This document shows positions 19,008 through 28,282 of a DNA stretch of 64,000 nucleotides, in pieces. The position numbers were made by a program, and so were the translations under genes. The stretch comes from Paenibacillus radicibacter. Lineage in GTDB: Bacteria; Bacillota; Bacilli; Paenibacillales; NBRC-103111. The first letter of the stretch is position 1. Every line of letters begins with the position of its first letter. The stretch spans positions 928,082-992,081 of the forward strand of contig NZ_JANQBC010000001.1 of the NCBI RefSeq assembly GCF_024721995.1, given 5' to 3'. Under the pieces are notes generated by a model that saw only the letters and a program-made list of their open reading frames with translations, was not told the DNA's origin and ran no database searches.

Positions 19008-21233
19008 TTACTTTCCCTCCGCTTTGGGGTCACTTGGATATTCGATTCTTGAATGGAAAATGCCGAGTAGCGTTTCATTCAGTGTCTTCGCAATCGTATC
19101 CAATTCTTTGAGTGTTAGATCACATTCGTTAAATTGCCCATCATCCAGACGGGACTTCATAATTTTGCGTACCATCGAATCAATTTGCTCCATCGTCGGG
19201 TTACGCATCGAGCGAACCGCCGCTTCTACACAATCCGCAATACCAACAACAGCTGCTTCCTTAGACTGCGCTTTAGGCCCAGGGTAACGGAAATCTTCCT
19301 CCAATACCTCTTCGCCCTCTGCCGCTTGCTGCTTCGCCTTATGGTAGAAATATTGCAAGAGGGTTGTCCCATGATGCTGCTCTGCAATATCACGAATCGC
19401 CTTCGGCATCTTGTATTCTTTAAGCATCTCAACGCCATCGCGCGGATGTGCGGTAATGATTGAAGTGCTCAGCTCTGGATCAATACGATCATGCGGGTTC
19501 TCGATACTCGTCTGATTCTCGATAAAATAGCTTGGACGCTTTGTTTTACCAATATCATGATAATAAGAGCCTACACGACATAACAATCCATCTGCGCCAA
19601 TTGATTCAGCAGCCGCTTCTGCTAGGTTGCCCACCATAATCGAATGATGATACGTACCTGGCGTTTCCGTCAACAACTTACGAAGTAACGGATGATTCGG
19701 GTTCGACAGCTCTACCATCTTAAGCGGTGACAAGATACCAAACGCCGTCTCGAAGAATGGAAGTAAACCAATCACAAGAACCGATGTTAGTAATCCGCCT
19801 CCAACGCCATAACCGAGCGAAAGCAAGGACTCATTGCGATTCAGTCCTCCATCTAGCATTAATAAACAACCAATAGCTACAACCCCTGCAAGGGAGATCA
19901 CAAGACCTGCCTTCAAGATCGAAGAGCGCTGACTTGCACGTTGAATCGAGAATACCGATACAAAGCTGACCACAAGGGTCACAAACCCATATCGATAATC
20001 AAACGGCTGCAGGTGATCCATATTAAAAATAATCGAAGCCAATATCGATAATAAGATAGCTGCAATGTACGCAATCGGCGCTTCAAGTAGAATTGCGATG
20101 AGCATGGCTCCAACAGCAGTTGGTGCTAAATAAGCTAGATTCTGATACTCCAAGTTTTGCGCGATCGCAAATATTTTCATAATGATAATACTAATTGCTA
20201 TGATGACGAACAACATGAGCAGCTGCGCATTATTATGTCGAATTGGTTGCCGGCTCTGTCTAACCAACATAAAGATCAGGAAGCAGAACAGAAGTACCAG
20301 AATGAATAAACCAGCGTGCGGCCAATAGTTCGCTTTGTCTTTCAATAATCCGAATTCTTTGAGCTGCTCGTACAAGTCATCCGTAATGAGTTCACCTGAA
20401 GTTACAAGCAGATCACCTTTATTAATTAAAACGGGCTTAACTGTTTCTTTCACTTTCGCTTTCGCTTCGTCTGTGCCCTTATCATCATAGAAACGATTCG
20501 GGGTAATAACAGAGCGACAAATTTCCGTTACAAGCTCACGCGCTGTATTCTTCGACAAATTCGATGTATTCACAAGCTCTACGACCTTAGAGCGCGTTAC
20601 TTGTGCATCTGTAATCTGATCCGACATTAGCTTGTATACAATTTCCCTTGCAACCGGCAGCATTTCTGCTACTTCTTCTTTCGTTAGTCGAGGAAATTTG
20701 TAGAAACGCTCATCCGAGATTCGATAGGTTTGATCGTCTATTTTTTGCCGAATTTCCTTAATGAGTTCAGGGCCATACAGACCACTTGCCACAAAGCCCT
20801 TAATCATCTGCTCTTCTGCCTCTTGAATGATTGACGGAATCACAGTCCGATACATATTTACTTTTTCTTCGTATTTCGCTTCGGTATCACTGTTTATTGA
20901 ATTAATTTTGAAAAAGATTGCGTCGACTATGTCTTCATTTTTAAAATTAACCGTCTTGTAAACAGGCATTACCTTTTTTGCTGCATCTTCTTTCGCTTGA
21001 TCCGTTGCCTCTTTATTTTCCAACTGCTTAGGTGCATAAATCGTCTTGTCGCTACGCTGACCTTTCACAATGTTGTACGTCTGCGGAACGAGCGGGTTGA
21101 TCAGGGAAAAATAAAACATGATGCCAAGAACGACAAACATTGTAAATCGTACCCATTTGCTGTATCTCCAGCCTTGAAGACGACCATCTTGATTGTCTGA
21201 CGCATGTACGGGTGTTGGGGTCAATGGAATCAT
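19008..21233 (-). CDS. pgpH: 7TM-HD phosphodiesterase PgpH (YqfF)
   Basis: A 741-residue membrane phosphodiesterase. One N-terminal membrane helix, an extracytoplasmic 7TMR-HDED-type domain (about residues 55-290), seven membrane helices (about 300-480), then a cytosolic HD domain with YHHSIMVGNLAEAAA, the HDIGK metal motif and EQHHG. Known members hydrolyse c-di-AMP. The start overlaps the phoH stop by four bases, so the genes are translationally coupled. Confidence 0.95.
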   Translation of the reverse strand: MIPLTPTPVHASDNQDGRLQGWRYSKWVRFTMFVVLGIMFYFSLINPLVPQTYNIVKGQRSDKTIYAPKQLENKEATDQAKEDAAKKVMPVYKTVNFKNEDIVDAIFFKINSINSDTEAKYEEKVNMYRTVIPSIIQEAEEQMIKGFVASGLYGPELIKEIRQKIDDQTYRISDERFYKFPRLTKEEVAEMLPVAREIVYKLMSDQITDAQVTRSKVVELVNTSNLSKNTARELVTEICRSVITPNRFYDDKGTDEAKAKVKETVKPVLINKGDLLVTSGELITDDLYEQLKEFGLLKDKANYWPHAGLFILVLLFCFLIFMLVRQSRQPIRHNNAQLLMLFVIIAISIIIMKIFAIAQNLEYQNLAYLAPTAVGAMLIAILLEAPIAYIAAILLSILASIIFNMDHLQPFDYRYGFVTLVVSFVSVFSIQRASQRSSILKAGLVISLAGVVAIGCLLMLDGGLNRNESLLSLGYGVGGGLLTSVLVIGLLPFFETAFGILSPLKMVELSNPNHPLLRKLLTETPGTYHHSIMVGNLAEAAAESIGADGLLCRVGSYYHDIGKTKRPSYFIENQTSIENPHDRIDPELSTSIITAHPRDGVEMLKEYKMPKAIRDIAEQHHGTTLLQYFYHKAKQQAAEGEEVLEEDFRYPGPKAQSKEAAVVGIADCVEAAVRSMRNPTMEQIDSMVRKIMKSRLDDGQFNECDLTLKELDTIAKTLNETLLGIFHSRIEYPSDPKAEGK

Positions 21234-22201
21234 TCCTTATCTTCGTTATACGCTACGATAATTTTCTGAACGAGTGAGTGACGGACGACATCTCCTTCTG
21301 AAAAATACATAAAACCGATATCTTCGATTCGATTCAAAATACGTTCCGCTTCCTTTAAGCCAGACGATTTCCCTCTAGGCAAATCAATCTGCGTAACATC
21401 CCCTGTAATAACCATCTTAGAATTAAATCCAAGGCGTGTGAGGAACATTTTCATCTGCTCAGGTGTCGTATTCTGGGCTTCATCCAAGATAATAAATGAA
21501 TCATCGAGTGTACGACCTCTCATATAGGCTAGAGGCGCGATTTCGATCATTCCGCGTTCTAACATCTTCGCAACGGGTTCCGTCCCTAGAACGTCATACA
21601 GCGCGTCATAGAGTGGACGTAAGTACGGATCTACCTTCTCTTGCAAATCGCCTGGTAAGAATCCTAGACTTTCTCCAGCTTCAACAGCTGGACGTGTAAG
21701 TACAATACGCTTCACATGTCCTTCTTTTAGTGCTAGAACCGCTAGCACAACAGCAAGATAGGTTTTACCCGTACCAGCTGGCCCGATTCCAAATACGATG
21801 TCCAGCTTCTTGATCAGGTTAACATACTTGCGCTGACCAATCGTCTTAACACGAATCGGCTTACCTTTACTTGTATTCGTAATCACTGCTTTAAATAAAT
21901 CGAGAAGTTGATCCGCACGCATTTCTCTTGCAAGCTCCCATGCGTACTGAATATCTCTCTGTGTCACTACGTAATTTGCACGAATAAGTTCCAATAGCAC
22001 ATTAAACATCTGCTCAAGTGAAGCAGTTTCGGCAGCTGATCCTTGAATCGCTATTTCAGCGTCTCTTGTAAGGATTTGAGCTTCGGTCTGTTCTTCAATC
22101 CATTTAAGGAAGGTATCCTGAGGACCTAATAAAGCAAGTGCTTCTGACGGGTTACGAAGTGTAATTTTTGCATGTGAACTGTAATCTGCCAATAGATTCA
22201 T
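21230..22201 (-). CDS. phoH: PhoH family ATPase
   Basis: A 323-residue PhoH-like protein with an N-terminal KH-like region and the C-terminal P-loop domain: Walker A GPAGTGKTYLA, Walker B FIILDEAQNTTPEQMK. It is thought to act in RNA metabolism together with YbeY. Overlaps yqfD and pgpH by four bases at either end. Confidence 0.95.
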   Translation of the reverse strand: MNLLADYSSHAKITLRNPSEALALLGPQDTFLKWIEEQTEAQILTRDAEIAIQGSAAETASLEQMFNVLLELIRANYVVTQRDIQYAWELAREMRADQLLDLFKAVITNTSKGKPIRVKTIGQRKYVNLIKKLDIVFGIGPAGTGKTYLAVVLAVLALKEGHVKRIVLTRPAVEAGESLGFLPGDLQEKVDPYLRPLYDALYDVLGTEPVAKMLERGMIEIAPLAYMRGRTLDDSFIILDEAQNTTPEQMKMFLTRLGFNSKMVITGDVTQIDLPRGKSSGLKEAERILNRIEDIGFMYFSEGDVVRHSLVQKIIVAYNEDKE

Positions 22202-23388
22202 TCTCCTTGTGTAACAATAGGTTGTTCCTGCGCAATATTTTCTTCTACTTCAAAATGAACTTCCATATAAACTTTACCACTCTCTGTTTTCTCATGCAAA
22301 ATTTTTTGGGAAATTATGCGTGAATCTGCACCAGTCTGGGAAAGTAATTCTTGGCGTGCTTGGGCTATTGCCATCTCTCTAGCTTGATCTACATCAATGG
22401 ATTGTTCAATTACACGCATATCCATGAGCTTCTCCGACATCCAGCCAATCGGCAGCGAAAAGTTACGCCATTGCAGCGTACTGCGCTTCACATTTGTTTC
22501 ATATTGGTTAAATGGTGGATCGCCAAAACCCGAAAGTTTAAGCGCACGAGAGCCAATCACCAAATAATTGCGACTCTTGCTTTCACCCGTTAACACTTTG
22601 TACTGACGTGTGAGTGGTGACTCAATATTCGACGTGTACCATACAATCCCTCTAACTTTACCTTCAGCTACGACAATCTGGCTATGATTCTCATCCCCAA
22701 TATAGCCCGATATTAACACATCCCCTTGTCTCACATACATCTGTGGTTTGACAAGCGGCTTACCCTTGGTCGTTAGTATCTCCGTAACGAGTGCATTCTT
22801 CGATGCCACAAGATTACGTGGCGATCGAAGCGGCTTCTTCTCCGGAATACGTGCTTCTACGACTTGAATATGTAAATGAGTGCCTTTCATCTCAATACCT
22901 ACCCATGACGTTTCTGGAAGGCTTGCTTGCAACTGCTTGGCTAGTTCAGCGGTATCCTTGAGCCTAAATTTCCATTGAAACCGATATACCCCTTGTTTTG
23001 CAGCAGCTTCCAATATGGTCGTATCCGATATTTTATCATTACCTGTGATCGATACTTGCCACACGAGTGAGGTCAGCATGTAAAGAGCGATTACAAAAGC
23101 AGCAATTCCACCTAAGAACACTTTTCGCCTACTCATTTTCTCAAGGACAAATGGCGCACCTCGGCGTGCAGTCACATGCACTCTACAGCCTGTCCGACGT
23201 AAAATCGGGCGTAATTTAAAAAAGTCACTTACGTTTATCTCCAATTGAATCTTATTAGCACCTTGATAACGAATATCCCAAACATGCAAGGAACGCGATA
23301 ATACCGCATTTAGAAAACCATCTGTGTCTTTACCCTTTATTTCTACACAAACAGAACCACGCAACCAAGTGATTATCGGCGACTGCAT
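22198..23388 (-). CDS. yqfD: Sporulation protein YqfD
   Basis: About 396 residues: a cytoplasmic N-terminal domain (SRSLHVWDIRY), one membrane segment near residue 93, and a large extracytoplasmic C-terminal part, matching stage IV sporulation YqfD. Start set at the ATG at 23388, suitably spaced from a G6 tract, rather than the TTG at 23394. Second gene of the yqfC-yqfD unit; in Bacillus this unit belongs to the mother-cell sigma-E regulon. No sigma-E promoter could be fixed with confidence. Confidence 0.92.
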   Translation of the reverse strand: MQSPIITWLRGSVCVEIKGKDTDGFLNAVLSRSLHVWDIRYQGANKIQLEINVSDFFKLRPILRRTGCRVHVTARRGAPFVLEKMSRRKVFLGGIAAFVIALYMLTSLVWQVSITGNDKISDTTILEAAAKQGVYRFQWKFRLKDTAELAKQLQASLPETSWVGIEMKGTHLHIQVVEARIPEKKPLRSPRNLVASKNALVTEILTTKGKPLVKPQMYVRQGDVLISGYIGDENHSQIVVAEGKVRGIVWYTSNIESPLTRQYKVLTGESKSRNYLVIGSRALKLSGFGDPPFNQYETNVKRSTLQWRNFSLPIGWMSEKLMDMRVIEQSIDVDQAREMAIAQARQELLSQTGADSRIISQKILHEKTESGKVYMEVHFEVEENIAQEQPIVTQGE

Positions 23389-23413
23389 GTCCAATCCCCC
23401 CGCTCCATTATTA

Positions 23414-23692
23414 TCAAGGAATATACCTCACACTATCGATTATGCCTTCAATAAACACTTCTTCTGTTAAAATCGCTCGAATGACAAGCTTCTTGCCTGT
23501 CACTTCCACCTGTCCTTTACTGAGCTGCAATTTAAGAAGTTCATCGGAGAAGTGGAGCACCCCTTGATGATTTTCCAAATACAATTGAACGTTGCCAATC
23601 AGCGTAATACGCGGCAAGTCCTGAACAACATCTTGTGGTAAATCCAACATTTTTGCAGCTAATTGATTCAATTTACGTGTTATACGGCCCAT
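23414..23692 (-). CDS. yqfC: Sporulation protein YqfC
   Basis: A 92-residue YqfC/YabP-type protein (LPQDVVQDLPRITLIGNVQLYLENHQGVL), the usual partner encoded just upstream of yqfD. The ATG at 23692 follows GGAGGATGG. It ends 25 bases before yqfD begins. Confidence 0.92.
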   Translation of the reverse strand: MGRITRKLNQLAAKMLDLPQDVVQDLPRITLIGNVQLYLENHQGVLHFSDELLKLQLSKGQVEVTGKKLVIRAILTEEVFIEGIIDSVRYIP

Positions 23693-23793
23693 GCTCCCAT
23701 CCTCCCCCTATCTACAGCATCATGCAGACATAGGCATAGCTTTTAACATCCTTATGCGACAGCCATGAATTTTATGAAGATTCCAATTCAGGA

Positions 23794-23822
23794 TTGTAAT
23801 TTCACACGGTTTGGAATATAGT
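23794..23822 (+). promoter_or_regulatory. Sigma-A promoter for the UMP kinase leader
   Basis: TTGTAA (23794-23799), 17-bp spacer, TATAGT (23817-23822). A start near 23829 would leave only about 25 nt before the leader ORF, so ribosomes can load almost as soon as RNA emerges. Confidence 0.85.
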
Positions 23823-23853
23823 TAAATATTAAGAATATTCAGGAGGTGGAAGT

Positions 23854-23931
23854 ATGAAACGGAAGTTAATGCGGAGCACTTCGATTATTTCCATTTCATA
23901 TTTTCCCATTGATGACACTAAGGCTATTTAA
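23854..23931 (+). CDS. 25-codon leader peptide upstream of the UMP kinase gene
   Basis: An ATG at 23854 preceded by a full AGGAGGTGG (23841-23849) opens a 25-codon frame, MKRKLMRSTSIISISYFPID then DTKAI, ending TAA at 23929. Its last codons and stop lie inside the intrinsic terminator that precedes the kinase gene. From about 23878 to 23913 the RNA is very U-rich. No homolog is recognised. The strong ribosome binding site and the overlap with the terminator argue for a regulatory leader, not a functional protein. Confidence 0.75.
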   Translation: MKRKLMRSTSIISISYFPIDDTKAI

Positions 23932-23947
23932 GCTTTAGTGTTTTTTT
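23915..23947 (+). terminator. Attenuator hairpin overlapping the leader stop codon
   Basis: Stem ACACTAAGGC (23915-23924) with GCTTTAGTGT (23932-23941), one G-U pair, loop TATTTAA holding the leader UAA stop, then seven T residues. A ribosome at the end of the leader would cover the hairpin, which fits transcription attenuation coupled to leader translation. Confidence 0.88.
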
Positions 23948-23968
23948 ATGCTGATGGAGGTGGGGAAC

Positions 23969-24718
23969 ATGTACAAAAGAGTTCTGATTAAGCTCAGCGG
24001 CGGTGCTGTTGCCGGCAGTAATGACTTTGGATTTGATCCGATGCAGCTGGAGCACATTGCAAGTGAAGTATTGTCGGTGGTAACGATGGGGATTGAAGTA
24101 TCCATTGTGATCGGCGGGGGCAATATTTTTCGAGGGAATATGGGTGAGACTTGGGGCATTGAACGTGCAGAAGCAGATAACATCGGCACACTCGCAACCG
24201 TCATTAACAGCCTAATGTTAAGAGGTGTACTCAAAGCTAGAACGAATGCCGAAGTTCGGGTCATGACTGCTATCCCGGTCAGCTCTGTCGCAGAGCCTTA
24301 CATCCGTTTAAAGGCCATTCATCATTTGGAAAAAGGATACATCGTCATTTTCGCAGGCGGAAATGGTCAACCCTACGTCACGACCGATTATCCATCCGTT
24401 CAACGTGCCATTGAAGTCGAGTGTGACGCCATTCTCGTTGCGAAGCAAGGTGTAGACGGTGTCTACAATAAAGATCCAAAGTATCATGTCGACGCCAAAA
24501 AATATGACTCCTTGCACTATAATGATGTGCTGCTCCATGACCTGAAGGTGATGGACCAATCTGCCTTTATTCTGGCAAGAGACTACAAAATGCCGATTCA
24601 TGTATTCGATTTCGACAAACCAGGCTCCATGAAACAAATCTTAACCGGTCATCATATTGGGACGCTCATCAGTGCAGAGTCCAAGATGCAATACAGTGAA
24701 GAAACAGTTAGTAGTTAA
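23969..24718 (+). CDS. UMP kinase paralog (PyrH-like), attenuator-controlled
   Basis: About 249 residues of amino-acid-kinase fold closely matching bacterial UMP kinase: GGGNIFRG, ATVINSLMLRGVL, SVAEPYIRLKAIHHLEKG and the C-terminal LKVMDQSAFILARD block. It differs from ordinary PyrH at conserved spots: KLSGG instead of KLSGE near the start and TTDYPS in place of TTDTAA. It is not in the usual rpsB-tsf-pyrH-frr context and is probably a second copy. The ATG at 23969 follows GGAGGTG; an upstream in-frame ATG at 23948 falls at the edge of the terminator T-run. Expected reaction: ATP + UMP to ADP + UDP, not proven for this divergent copy. Confidence 0.88.
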   Translation: MYKRVLIKLSGGAVAGSNDFGFDPMQLEHIASEVLSVVTMGIEVSIVIGGGNIFRGNMGETWGIERAEADNIGTLATVINSLMLRGVLKARTNAEVRVMTAIPVSSVAEPYIRLKAIHHLEKGYIVIFAGGNGQPYVTTDYPSVQRAIEVECDAILVAKQGVDGVYNKDPKYHVDAKKYDSLHYNDVLLHDLKVMDQSAFILARDYKMPIHVFDFDKPGSMKQILTGHHIGTLISAESKMQYSEETVSS

Positions 24719-24731
24719 ACCGTTACATGTA

Positions 24732-24779
24732 AATGGCTAGAGCAGACATTATATGTCTTCCCTAGCCATTGTTGTTTGT
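24732..24779. terminator. Bidirectional terminator after the UMP kinase gene
   Basis: AATGGCTAG (24732-24740) pairs with CTAGCCATT (24762-24770), with an inner AGACAT/ATGTCT helix, followed by a T-rich tract. It lies between the convergent kinase gene and the floA unit. Confidence 0.75.
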
Positions 24780-24780
24780 A

Positions 24781-25281
24781 TTAACGGATATTCGGTTTCT
24801 TCGAACGCGGCGGTCCTAATATTTCAGACCAAATAATGGCTTGCGTCATGTCTTTACGTGACAATACCGATCCCGTATTCTTCTTCTCACCAGCTAACTT
24901 AGCAGGCTTTGCTACCCGCATAGGTGCGGCTGGCTTTAATAGCTCATACGAATCGAGTGGACCTTCCACATGACCGCGCGTGACCATGCGAGTCCGAATC
25001 ACGGTATCGCTGTCCATTGCAGCTGTTGCAGGGGCAAATTGCCCTCTCTTGTCGATCTGTAATTCATCATCGTCCTCGTGCTCATTAACCTCAGGATAGA
25101 GATCTCGCTCCTTGCGAGGTAAACCTGATCCGCCTCCGAACGAAGGCATCTCTTTCACAGGCTTGCTCTTCTCGCCAGTTTCTTGAGATTTCGATAGTTT
25201 ACCCCAGAGCGAAGATACTGCACTAATAATGATGAGCACAAAAATCCAATTACTAAAAATAAAATCTAGGATTTTCTCCAT
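24781..25281 (-). CDS. Membrane-anchored protein of unknown function, third gene of the floA unit
   Basis: A 166-residue protein with one N-terminal membrane segment (FIFSNWIFVLIIISAVSSLWG), then a hydrophilic, proline- and charge-rich region and a short C-terminal block SRKDMTQAIIWSEILG that looks like an interaction motif. It starts six bases after floA, so it is likely co-expressed. Bacillus also has a third gene (yqfB) after floA, but I see no clear similarity to it. Confidence 0.75.
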   Translation of the reverse strand: MEKILDFIFSNWIFVLIIISAVSSLWGKLSKSQETGEKSKPVKEMPSFGGGSGLPRKERDLYPEVNEHEDDDELQIDKRGQFAPATAAMDSDTVIRTRMVTRGHVEGPLDSYELLKPAAPMRVAKPAKLAGEKKNTGSVLSRKDMTQAIIWSEILGPPRSKKPNIR

Positions 25282-25286
25282 ATGAT

Positions 25287-26270
25287 TTATTCCTTATCCG
25301 ATTTGCCGTCGTTCATTTCGCTGATCGATTGACGCATTTGCGTATCCGCGCTTACGTTCTTATAGTTCATGTAATCCATAATTCCTAAGTTCCCAGAGCG
25401 GAATGCTTCTGCCATAGCAAGTGGAACTTCAGACTCGGACTCCACAACTTTCGCACGCATCTCAACAACTTTCGCAACCATCTCTTGCTCTTGTGCAACT
25501 GCCATTGCACGACGCTCTTCTGCTTTTGCTTGTGCAATACGCTTATCAGCTTCTGCTTGCTCAGTCTGCAAGTGTGCACCAATGTTCTTACCTACGTCTA
25601 CGTCTGCAATATCAATGGACAAGATTTCGAATGCTGTACCTGCATCAAGACCTTTATCAAGTACCGTACGAGAAATAAGATCTGGATTCTCAAGTACATT
25701 CTTATGGGAAACGGAGGAACCTACTGTTGTTACAATACCCTCACCTACACGCGCAATAATCGTCTCTTCACCCGCACCACCGACTAGACGGTCGATGTTC
25801 GCACGAACCGTTACACGAGCAATTACACGTACTTCAATACCATCTTTAGCTACTGCAGATACAACCGGTGTTTCAATTACACGCGGGTTAACACTCATCT
25901 GTACCGCTAGAAGGACATCACGACCAGCTAAGTCAATCGCTGCTGCACGTTCAAATTCTAGCGTGATGTTGGCACGGTGTGCAGCTACTAATGCGTTTAC
26001 AACACGGTCAACATTACCACCAGCTAAGTAGTGACTTTCTAATTGATTAAGATTAAGATCAATACCTGCTTTTGTCGCTTTAATTAGAGGGTTAATAATA
26101 CGACTTGGTGTTACACGACGAATACGCATCGCAACTAGTGTTAACAAGGAAACTTTCACACCTGATGCCAATGCGGAAATCCACAACATCACTGGCACAA
26201 AGCTAAAGAAAATAATAAGGGCAATCACAACAAGTCCAATAATGATAAAACTAAAAATCTGTTGATCCAT
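25287..26270 (-). CDS. floA: Flotillin-like protein FloA (YqfA)
   Basis: A 327-residue FloA: an N-terminal membrane hairpin, an SPFH-like core ([41 protein letters not shown]) and the alanine/glutamate-rich coiled part ([21 protein letters not shown]). It organises membrane microdomains. NfeD is encoded directly upstream, as is normal. ATG preceded by GGAGG. Confidence 0.96.
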   Translation of the reverse strand: MDQQIFSFIIIGLVVIALIIFFSFVPVMLWISALASGVKVSLLTLVAMRIRRVTPSRIINPLIKATKAGIDLNLNQLESHYLAGGNVDRVVNALVAAHRANITLEFERAAAIDLAGRDVLLAVQMSVNPRVIETPVVSAVAKDGIEVRVIARVTVRANIDRLVGGAGEETIIARVGEGIVTTVGSSVSHKNVLENPDLISRTVLDKGLDAGTAFEILSIDIADVDVGKNIGAHLQTEQAEADKRIAQAKAEERRAMAVAQEQEMVAKVVEMRAKVVESESEVPLAMAEAFRSGNLGIMDYMNYKNVSADTQMRQSISEMNDGKSDKE

Positions 26271-26300
26271 TCTTTTTCCTCCTTCAAATTAACCGACGAA

Positions 26301-26948
26301 CTACTTGTTTTCTTTTACCAATTGCACAACAACACGTACACCTTCAACTTGAATGACTTCAATCTGACTTCCACTTGCAATAAATTCTCCTTGTGTCACA
26401 ACATCCACACGAGTTCCATCGATAGAAGCTGTGCCTGCAGGACGAAGCGGCGTAAGCGCTACACCTCGCTGAGCAAGGCGAAACCTTTGGTCTGGTGCAG
26501 AAATGTAACCTTCTTCAGTCGTTAATTGTTCCTTGAGGATGAAACGCTGCCATGAACTACTCCGAGCAAATTTCTTCAGGACAATTAAGACGATTCCAAC
26601 TGCGAGCACAACCGCTACGATCGCAGCATACAATGCTTCAGTTGGGTTCGGAGCCGCTTGGATAACGCCAGTAAATACGCACAAACCGCCGACTATCCCT
26701 AGGATGCCAAAGCTCACAACGATTAATTCCAAAAGTAAGAATATAACCCCAACTCCGAACAAGATCAAATCGGTATATTCCGCTGACCCGCCTGTGAATT
26801 GTAGCACGAAGTAAAGACCAAATGCGACCACACCAGCAAGTAAGAATAATCCTTTTTTAAGAAACAGAATTTCGAGTAAGACTCCAACTGAACCAATAAG
26901 GAGCAAGATTACATAAAGATAAGGTGATGATGCAAGTGCACCAACCAT
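26301..26948 (-). CDS. NfeD family protein, short form
   Basis: Four or so hydrophobic segments followed by a C-terminal OB-fold NfeD domain (GVALTPLRPAGTASIDGTRVDVVTQGEFI). It lacks the N-terminal ClpP-like protease of long NfeD proteins. The ATG at 26948 is chosen because AAAGGGGG lies just upstream; the ATG at 26969 overlaps that site. It partners FloA in membrane organisation. Confidence 0.92.
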   Translation of the reverse strand: MVGALASSPYLYVILLLIGSVGVLLEILFLKKGLFLLAGVVAFGLYFVLQFTGGSAEYTDLILFGVGVIFLLLELIVVSFGILGIVGGLCVFTGVIQAAPNPTEALYAAIVAVVLAVGIVLIVLKKFARSSSWQRFILKEQLTTEEGYISAPDQRFRLAQRGVALTPLRPAGTASIDGTRVDVVTQGEFIASGSQIEVIQVEGVRVVVQLVKENK

Positions 26949-27026
26949 CGGAAGCGCCCCCTTTCTCAATCATTTTGTCATATCAGATACTAAGTAATAC
27001 GTAATTCGACAAATTTGGTTTCAAAA

Positions 27027-27063
27027 CAAAGAAAAGACCGGAAGAAGTCACCTTCTCCCGGTC
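27027..27063 (-). terminator. Terminator of the rpsU-yqeY unit
   Basis: Minus-strand stem GACCGGGAGAAG/CTTCTTCCGGTC (with one bulge) followed by TTTTCTTTG, 14 bases beyond the yqeY stop codon. Confidence 0.85.
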
Positions 27064-27076
27064 TTATGTTTAAGTC

Positions 27077-27520
27077 TTAAGATAATAATTGTTGAACGCA
27101 CTGATTAACAATTTTGCCATCAGCAAGTCCTTTTACTTTCGGCATAAGAGCACTCATCACTTTTCCCATATCCGCTTTAGAGGAAGCTCCCACTTCTTGG
27201 ATGGTCTGCTGTACAATTGCTTTAACTTCTTCCTCAGACAACTGTTGCGGTAGGTATTCCATGAGAATGTCAATTTCTGCTTTAAGTGGTTCAGCCAGAT
27301 CATTACGACCTGCCTTTTCAAATTCTTGGAGGGAATCTTTACGCTGTTTGATCTCGCGACTAAGAACGTCAAGCACTTCATTGTCATCTAAAGCCTTACG
27401 CTGGTCGATTTCAATGTTTTTTACCGCGCTACGAACCATACGGATTACGGAGAGTTTAAACTTGTCCTGACTCTTCATCGCTTGTTTCATATCTTCGTTC
27501 AATCGTTCGCTTAAATTCAT
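27077..27520 (-). CDS. yqeY: GatB/YqeY domain protein
   Basis: A 147-residue YqeY protein: LSERLNEDMKQAMKSQDKFKLSVIRM, then the GatB-tail-like C-terminus (GKVMSALMPKVKGLADGKIVNQCVQ). These resemble the tRNA-binding tail of GatB; the role is unclear. It follows rpsU by 15 bases, the standard pairing in this phylum. Confidence 0.95.
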   Translation of the reverse strand: MNLSERLNEDMKQAMKSQDKFKLSVIRMVRSAVKNIEIDQRKALDDNEVLDVLSREIKQRKDSLQEFEKAGRNDLAEPLKAEIDILMEYLPQQLSEEEVKAIVQQTIQEVGASSKADMGKVMSALMPKVKGLADGKIVNQCVQQLLS

Positions 27521-27535
27521 GTAACGTGTTGCCTC

Positions 27536-27709
27536 CTAGAACTTTCTCTTACGAGCAGCCTCAGACTTCAATTTGCGCTTCACACTTGGCTTCTCATAGT
27601 GTTTGCGTTTTTTTACTTCTGCTAAAACGCCATCTTTCGCAATGGAACGCTTAAAACGACGAAGAGCAGCATCTATAGTTTCATTCTTTCGAACGCGAGT
27701 TTCCGACAC
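27536..27709 (-). CDS. rpsU: 30S ribosomal protein S21
   Basis: A 57-residue basic protein, [20 protein letters not shown] and then [20 protein letters not shown], the S21 signature. It starts at GTG 27709 with GGAGGG upstream, so an ATG-only gene search would miss it. It forms a unit with yqeY. Confidence 0.96.
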   Translation of the reverse strand: MSETRVRKNETIDAALRRFKRSIAKDGVLAEVKKRKHYEKPSVKRKLKSEAARKRKF

Positions 27710-27854
27710 CAGTTTTCCCTCCCTCCGAATAGACCGTCCAAGACAACAAAGCGGTTCATCAAACTACATTATACGTGAAAGATGGGCCACCTGTCAATAA
27801 AAAACGGGCTACTTTTGCAACACCATCTTATGCCACGCAAGTCAATCCTGGGTA

Positions 27855-28199
27855 TTAAACAGAAGCAAGCGGTTTAAGCTTTGCTCCACCAAGCAGGTGA
27901 TTATGTAAATGGAACACCTCTTGGCCCCCATTTTTCCCACAATTATTCGCGGTTCGGTATCCAGACTCCGCAATACCTAATTCACGAGCAACAACTTGTG
28001 CTGCGCGGTTCATCTCCGCAATAATTGGCCAATCTTCATCTTCCACATCATTCATGGAAGCGATGTGCTTTTTAGGAATAATGACTACGTGAACGGGTGC
28101 AGCAGGGTTAATATCATGAAAAGCTACCACAACATCGTTCTCAAACAGCTTCTTCGAAGGAAGCTCGCCATTAACAATTTTGCAAAAGATACAATCCAT
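27855..28199 (-). CDS. HIT family (histidine triad) nucleotide-binding protein
   Basis: A 114-residue HinT-type protein: CIFCKIVNGELPSKK at the N-terminus and the triad HLHNHLLGG near the C-terminus. Such proteins hydrolyse nucleoside phosphoramidates or adenylates. Single gene with its own promoter, divergent from the TetR fusion gene. Confidence 0.94.
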   Translation of the reverse strand: MDCIFCKIVNGELPSKKLFENDVVVAFHDINPAAPVHVVIIPKKHIASMNDVEDEDWPIIAEMNRAAQVVARELGIAESGYRTANNCGKNGGQEVFHLHNHLLGGAKLKPLASV

Positions 28200-28232
28200 T
28201 GAACTCCAACCCTTCTATTACACTTTATCACT

Positions 28233-28261
28233 ATAATACCGAATTATAAAGTAAATCGCAA
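28233..28261 (-). promoter_or_regulatory. Promoter of the HIT gene
   Basis: Minus strand TTGCGA (28256-28261), 17-bp spacer, TATTAT (28233-28238), about 35 bases before the HIT start codon. Confidence 0.7.
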
Positions 28262-28282
28262 AAACTAAGTTTTTTAAATATT

